In this document: positions 5,689 to 7,526 of the stretch, one piece after another
How positions within the stretch are numbered: position 1 is the first letter of the stretch
Layout of the letters: each line of letters starts with the position of its first letter
Origin: Aquitalea sp.
GTDB taxonomy: Bacteria > Pseudomonadota > Gammaproteobacteria > Burkholderiales > Chromobacteriaceae
Length of the DNA: 7,526 nucleotides
Direction of reading: 5' to 3'
NCBI GenBank assembly: GCA_019232735.1
Contig: JAFANL010000199.1
Location: 1 to 7,526 of the forward strand
The notes under the pieces: model-generated
Told to the model about the DNA's origin: nothing
Seen by the model: the letters and a program-made list of their open reading frames with translations, nothing else
Databases searched by the model: none
Translations under genes and position numbers: made by a program

Positions 5689-6204
5689 ATGAAAGCCCGA
5701 ATCCATCGTCTGGCCGGCTGGCTGCTGCTGGCCGCTGCTGCCAGCAGCCTGACTGCCTGCGTCGTGACTCCGACTCGCACCCAGGTCGTCTACAAGCCGG
5801 TTCCGGTTGCTGCTGCGCCGCACTGGAATCCTGCCGAGCATCCTTACTATGTCCACGCCATGAGCGATCTGCGTCAGGCCCGTGCCCTGCTGGCGCGACC
5901 GGATGTGCAGCCGGTACAGGATGACGAACGCTGGGCCGTGGGGGCCATTGATGCAGCCTTGAATGAAATGAAGCAGGCTGCCATCGAAGACGGCAAGAAT
6001 CCCTGGCAACCGCAACCTATCGACGCACGGCTGAGCCCGACCGACCGTTTCCATCAGGCCCTGCAGCTGCTGGATCAGGCCAAGCGTGATGCCAGCCATC
6101 AGGAGGACGATCCCTGGGTACGCAATCTGCAAGGCCGCATCCTGCACCATATTGACGATGCGCACCGTGCCACCCAGCAAGCCATTGCCGACGCACTGCG
6201 TTGA
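5689..6204 (+). CDS. Small helical lipoprotein of unknown function (paralogue of 6269-6814)
   Basis: Encodes a 171-aa envelope lipoprotein that I do not recognise by name. The signal peptide has basic residues at 2-7, a hydrophobic core at 8-20 and a lipobox L21-T22-A23-C24. Val follows the cysteine, not Asp, so outer-membrane sorting would be expected. Residues 25-47 form a Pro/Val-rich tether. Residues 48-171 are charged, Ala-rich and predicted mostly helical, with HPYYVHAMSDLRQARALL (51-68), EDGK (100-103), DRFHQALQLLDQAK (119-132) and HQEDDP (137-142). The domain aligns without gaps to residues 58-181 of the next gene's product (about 73 of 124 identical by hand). GGAG lies 7 nt before the ATG. 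The reading frame is open upstream to 5374, but that part overlaps the regulator gene and lacks a signal peptide. The pair probably arose by tandem duplication and may be cotranscribed. Confidence 0.85.
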   Translation: MKARIHRLAGWLLLAAAASSLTACVVTPTRTQVVYKPVPVAAAPHWNPAEHPYYVHAMSDLRQARALLARPDVQPVQDDERWAVGAIDAALNEMKQAAIEDGKNPWQPQPIDARLSPTDRFHQALQLLDQAKRDASHQEDDPWVRNLQGRILHHIDDAHRATQQAIADALR

Positions 6205-6268
6205 GCCAGGCTGTCATACCGATTCACTGCAACAATAAAAAAACCGCTTGTAATCAAGGAGAGTGACC

Positions 6269-6814
6269 ATGTTGATCCTGAAGAAATCCGTTGCCAGCTT
6301 GCTGCTGGCTGGTGTTGCCCTGCTGGCAACCGGTTCGGCCATGGCTGATGACTGGCGCGGCAATGACTGGCACCCGGACATGCGCCAAGGCGAGTGGCAT
6401 GAAGGCATGCCCTGGCGTTTCGAGCAGCACCATTGGCAGCCAGAAGAGCATCCCTACTACATGCATGCCATGACCGATCTGCGCATTGCCCGTGATCTGC
6501 TGTCCCGTCCGGACCAGCCGCGCGTGGAACAGGGTGAGCGCCGTGCGGTGGAAGCCATCAACCAGGCACTGCATGCCATGCATGATGCCGCCATCGATGA
6601 TGGCAAGGATCCCTTCCAGCGCATGCCGCCGGATGCGCAATACCGCCCGGATGACCGCTTCCACCAGGCCCTGCGTCTGCTGGACAAGGCCCGTCAGGAT
6701 GCCAGCCATGAGGAAGACGATCCCTATCTGCGCGGTCTGCAACATTACATCCTGGGCCAGATCGGCGCCGCCCAGCATGCAGTGAACGACGCCATCGGCG
6801 AAGCCCTGCGTTAA
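6269..6814 (+). CDS. Small periplasmic helical protein of unknown function, His/Trp-rich N-terminus
   Basis: Encodes a 181-aa protein with a cleavable Sec signal: K5-K6, a hydrophobic core at 8-20 and probable cleavage after SAMA (residue 26). There is no lipobox, so it should be soluble in the periplasm, unlike its lipoprotein paralogue upstream. Mature residues 27-66 hold six His (35, 44, 54, 55, 61, 66), five Trp (29, 34, 43, 49, 56) and several acidic and Met residues, a composition that could bind metal. That is only a suggestion. Residues 58-181 are the shared helical domain, with HPYYMHAMTDLRIARDLL (61-78), DDGKDP (110-115), DRFHQALRLLDKAR (129-142) and HEEDDP (147-152). AAGGAG sits 7 nt before the ATG at 6269; a GTG two codons earlier overlaps that spacing and is less likely. 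The gap to the upstream gene is 64 nt with no clear terminator. Confidence 0.86.
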   Translation: MLILKKSVASLLLAGVALLATGSAMADDWRGNDWHPDMRQGEWHEGMPWRFEQHHWQPEEHPYYMHAMTDLRIARDLLSRPDQPRVEQGERRAVEAINQALHAMHDAAIDDGKDPFQRMPPDAQYRPDDRFHQALRLLDKARQDASHEEDDPYLRGLQHYILGQIGAAQHAVNDAIGEALR

Positions 6815-6832
6815 GCTGCGGCCATCCATACC

Positions 6833-6868
6833 AGCCCCCGTTGCAGCCAGCCTGCCCGGGGGCTTTGT
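6833..6868 (+). terminator. Intrinsic terminator after the paralogue pair
   Basis: AGCCCCCG (6833-6840) pairs with CGGGGGCT (6857-6864) in a perfect, very GC-rich 8-bp stem with a 16-nt loop, followed by TTGTCTTT. It begins 18 nt after the stop codon at 6814. The T-run is interrupted, but stem strength and position make it a likely end of the 5689-6814 unit. Confidence 0.65.
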
Positions 6869-6894
6869 CTTTGCCGGTGTGGCGGGCCACAGAC

Positions 6895-6923
6895 CAGCCG
6901 GTTTTGCGCTACCATGCCGGCTG
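6895..6923 (+). repeat. 7-bp inverted repeat in the asparaginase leader
   Basis: CAGCCGG (6895-6901) and CCGGCTG (6917-6923) enclose a 15-nt loop and are followed by TTT. The structure ends 13 nt before the ribosome-binding site of the asparaginase gene. It could be a backup terminator for the preceding unit or a leader hairpin. No convincing promoter for the asparaginase gene was found in 6865-6948. Confidence 0.35.
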
Positions 6924-6948
6924 TTTGATGTTGACCAAGGATGCACAC

Positions 6949-7526
6949 ATGACCCGCCTGCTTGTCCTCTATAGCGGAGGCACCATCGGCATGGACCATA
7001 CCCCGGAAGGCCTGGCCCCGGTTCCCGGCCTGTTGCCGCGCCTGCTGGAGCGCTTTCGCACTGCGGCGCTGGATTTTGACGTGCTGGAATATCCACAGCT
7101 GATCGACTCCTCTGCCATCGTGCCGGCGCAATGGCAGCAGTTGCTGGATGACCTGATCGCCCGCTATGCCGACTACGACGGCTTCGTGGTGATCCACGGC
7201 ACCGATACCATGGCCTATACCGCCAGTGTGCTGGCCTTTGCCCTGCGCGGTCTGGCCAAGCCGGTCATCGTTACCGGTGCGCAGCTGCCGCTGGTCCACC
7301 CGCGCTCCGATGGCTGGAGCAATCTGGCCGATGCGCTGGAAGCCGCCAGCCAGCCGGATCTGCACGAAGTGTGCATTGCCTTCAATCGTCTGCTGCTGCG
7401 CGGCTGCCGTGCCCGCAAGCTGGATGCCGCCAGCTTTGCCGGTTTTGACAGCCCCAATGCACCGGCGCTGGCCAGCTTCGGCATCCAGGCGCACTGGCAC
7501 CGCCAGCACTGGCTGACAGCCAGCCA
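6949..7526 (+). CDS. ansA: Type I L-asparaginase (partial, C-terminus outside window)
   Basis: Hydrolyses L-asparagine to aspartate and ammonia. The first 192 codons are present and no stop is reached. Family landmarks are YSGGTIGM (8-15) with nucleophile T12, DSS (53-55), which binds the substrate carboxylate, HGTDTMAYTAS (83-93) with T85 and D86 of the second catalytic triad, KPVIVTGAQLP (104-114), and a lysine in RARK (K157) at the position of the catalytic lysine in the family. No signal peptide is present and the spacing of motifs follows E. coli AnsA, so this is the cytoplasmic type I enzyme and not the periplasmic type II. The ATG at 6949 has AAGGA 7 nt upstream; another ATG at 6941 is out of frame. 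It is separated from the preceding unit by a terminator and is probably unrelated to it. Confidence 0.92.
   Translation, partial: MTRLLVLYSGGTIGMDHTPEGLAPVPGLLPRLLERFRTAALDFDVLEYPQLIDSSAIVPAQWQQLLDDLIARYADYDGFVVIHGTDTMAYTASVLAFALRGLAKPVIVTGAQLPLVHPRSDGWSNLADALEAASQPDLHEVCIAFNRLLLRGCRARKLDAASFAGFDSPNAPALASFGIQAHWHRQHWLTAS

Noticed and set aside
6231..6243. A-run between the two paralogue genes as a terminator
   Set aside because: On the plus strand it is an A-run, not a T-run, and no stem accompanies it. No minus-strand gene ends there.
6254..7509. Long minus-strand frames (6254-7096 and 6811-7509)
   Set aside because: They run antisense to the periplasmic protein gene and the asparaginase gene, both with good ribosome-binding sites and clear motifs.

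Overview
The window is GC-rich, densely coded DNA with short gaps and 1-4 nt gene overlaps. It suggests a proteobacterium, and the style of the proteins points to a betaproteobacterium, possibly of the Chromobacteriaceae (Aquitalea/Chromobacterium/Vogesella type). That placement is an impression, because no rRNA or other marker gene is present. No tRNA, IS element, CRISPR array or phage gene was seen.

Region 1 (1-4557, minus strand) is a complete binding-protein-dependent ABC importer followed by a phosphatase gene. In transcription order it holds a periplasmic binding protein (3460-4557), a strong intrinsic terminator (3401-3436), two membrane permeases (2366-3271 and 1578-2369, sharing 4 nt), an ATPase with a TOBE-type C-terminus (545-1549), and a HAD-IB phosphohydrolase (start 545, cut by the window edge, sharing 1 nt with the ATPase). 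The terminator just after the binding-protein gene probably lets that gene be expressed far above the permeases.

Region 2 (4558-5540) holds the control region and a divergent GntR/UTRA regulator that resembles the phosphonate-utilisation regulator PhnR. Two near-identical 14-nt sites with the core TGGACTAG lie one in front of the binding-protein gene and one just before the regulator start. They are good candidate operators for joint control. Regulator type, transporter class and a coupled phosphatase together suggest uptake of a phosphonate or phosphate ester that is dephosphorylated in the cytoplasm. No phosphonate-degrading enzyme (PhnW, PhnX, PhnA) is visible in the window.

Region 3 (5541-6868, plus strand) holds two tandem paralogous genes for small exported helical proteins of a family I cannot name. 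One is a lipoprotein and the other a soluble periplasmic protein with a His/Trp-rich N-terminus. They align without gaps over 124 residues. A possible response-regulator box lies upstream and an intrinsic terminator follows.

Region 4 (6869-7526, plus strand) holds the first 192 codons of a type I (AnsA-like) L-asparaginase, cut by the window edge.
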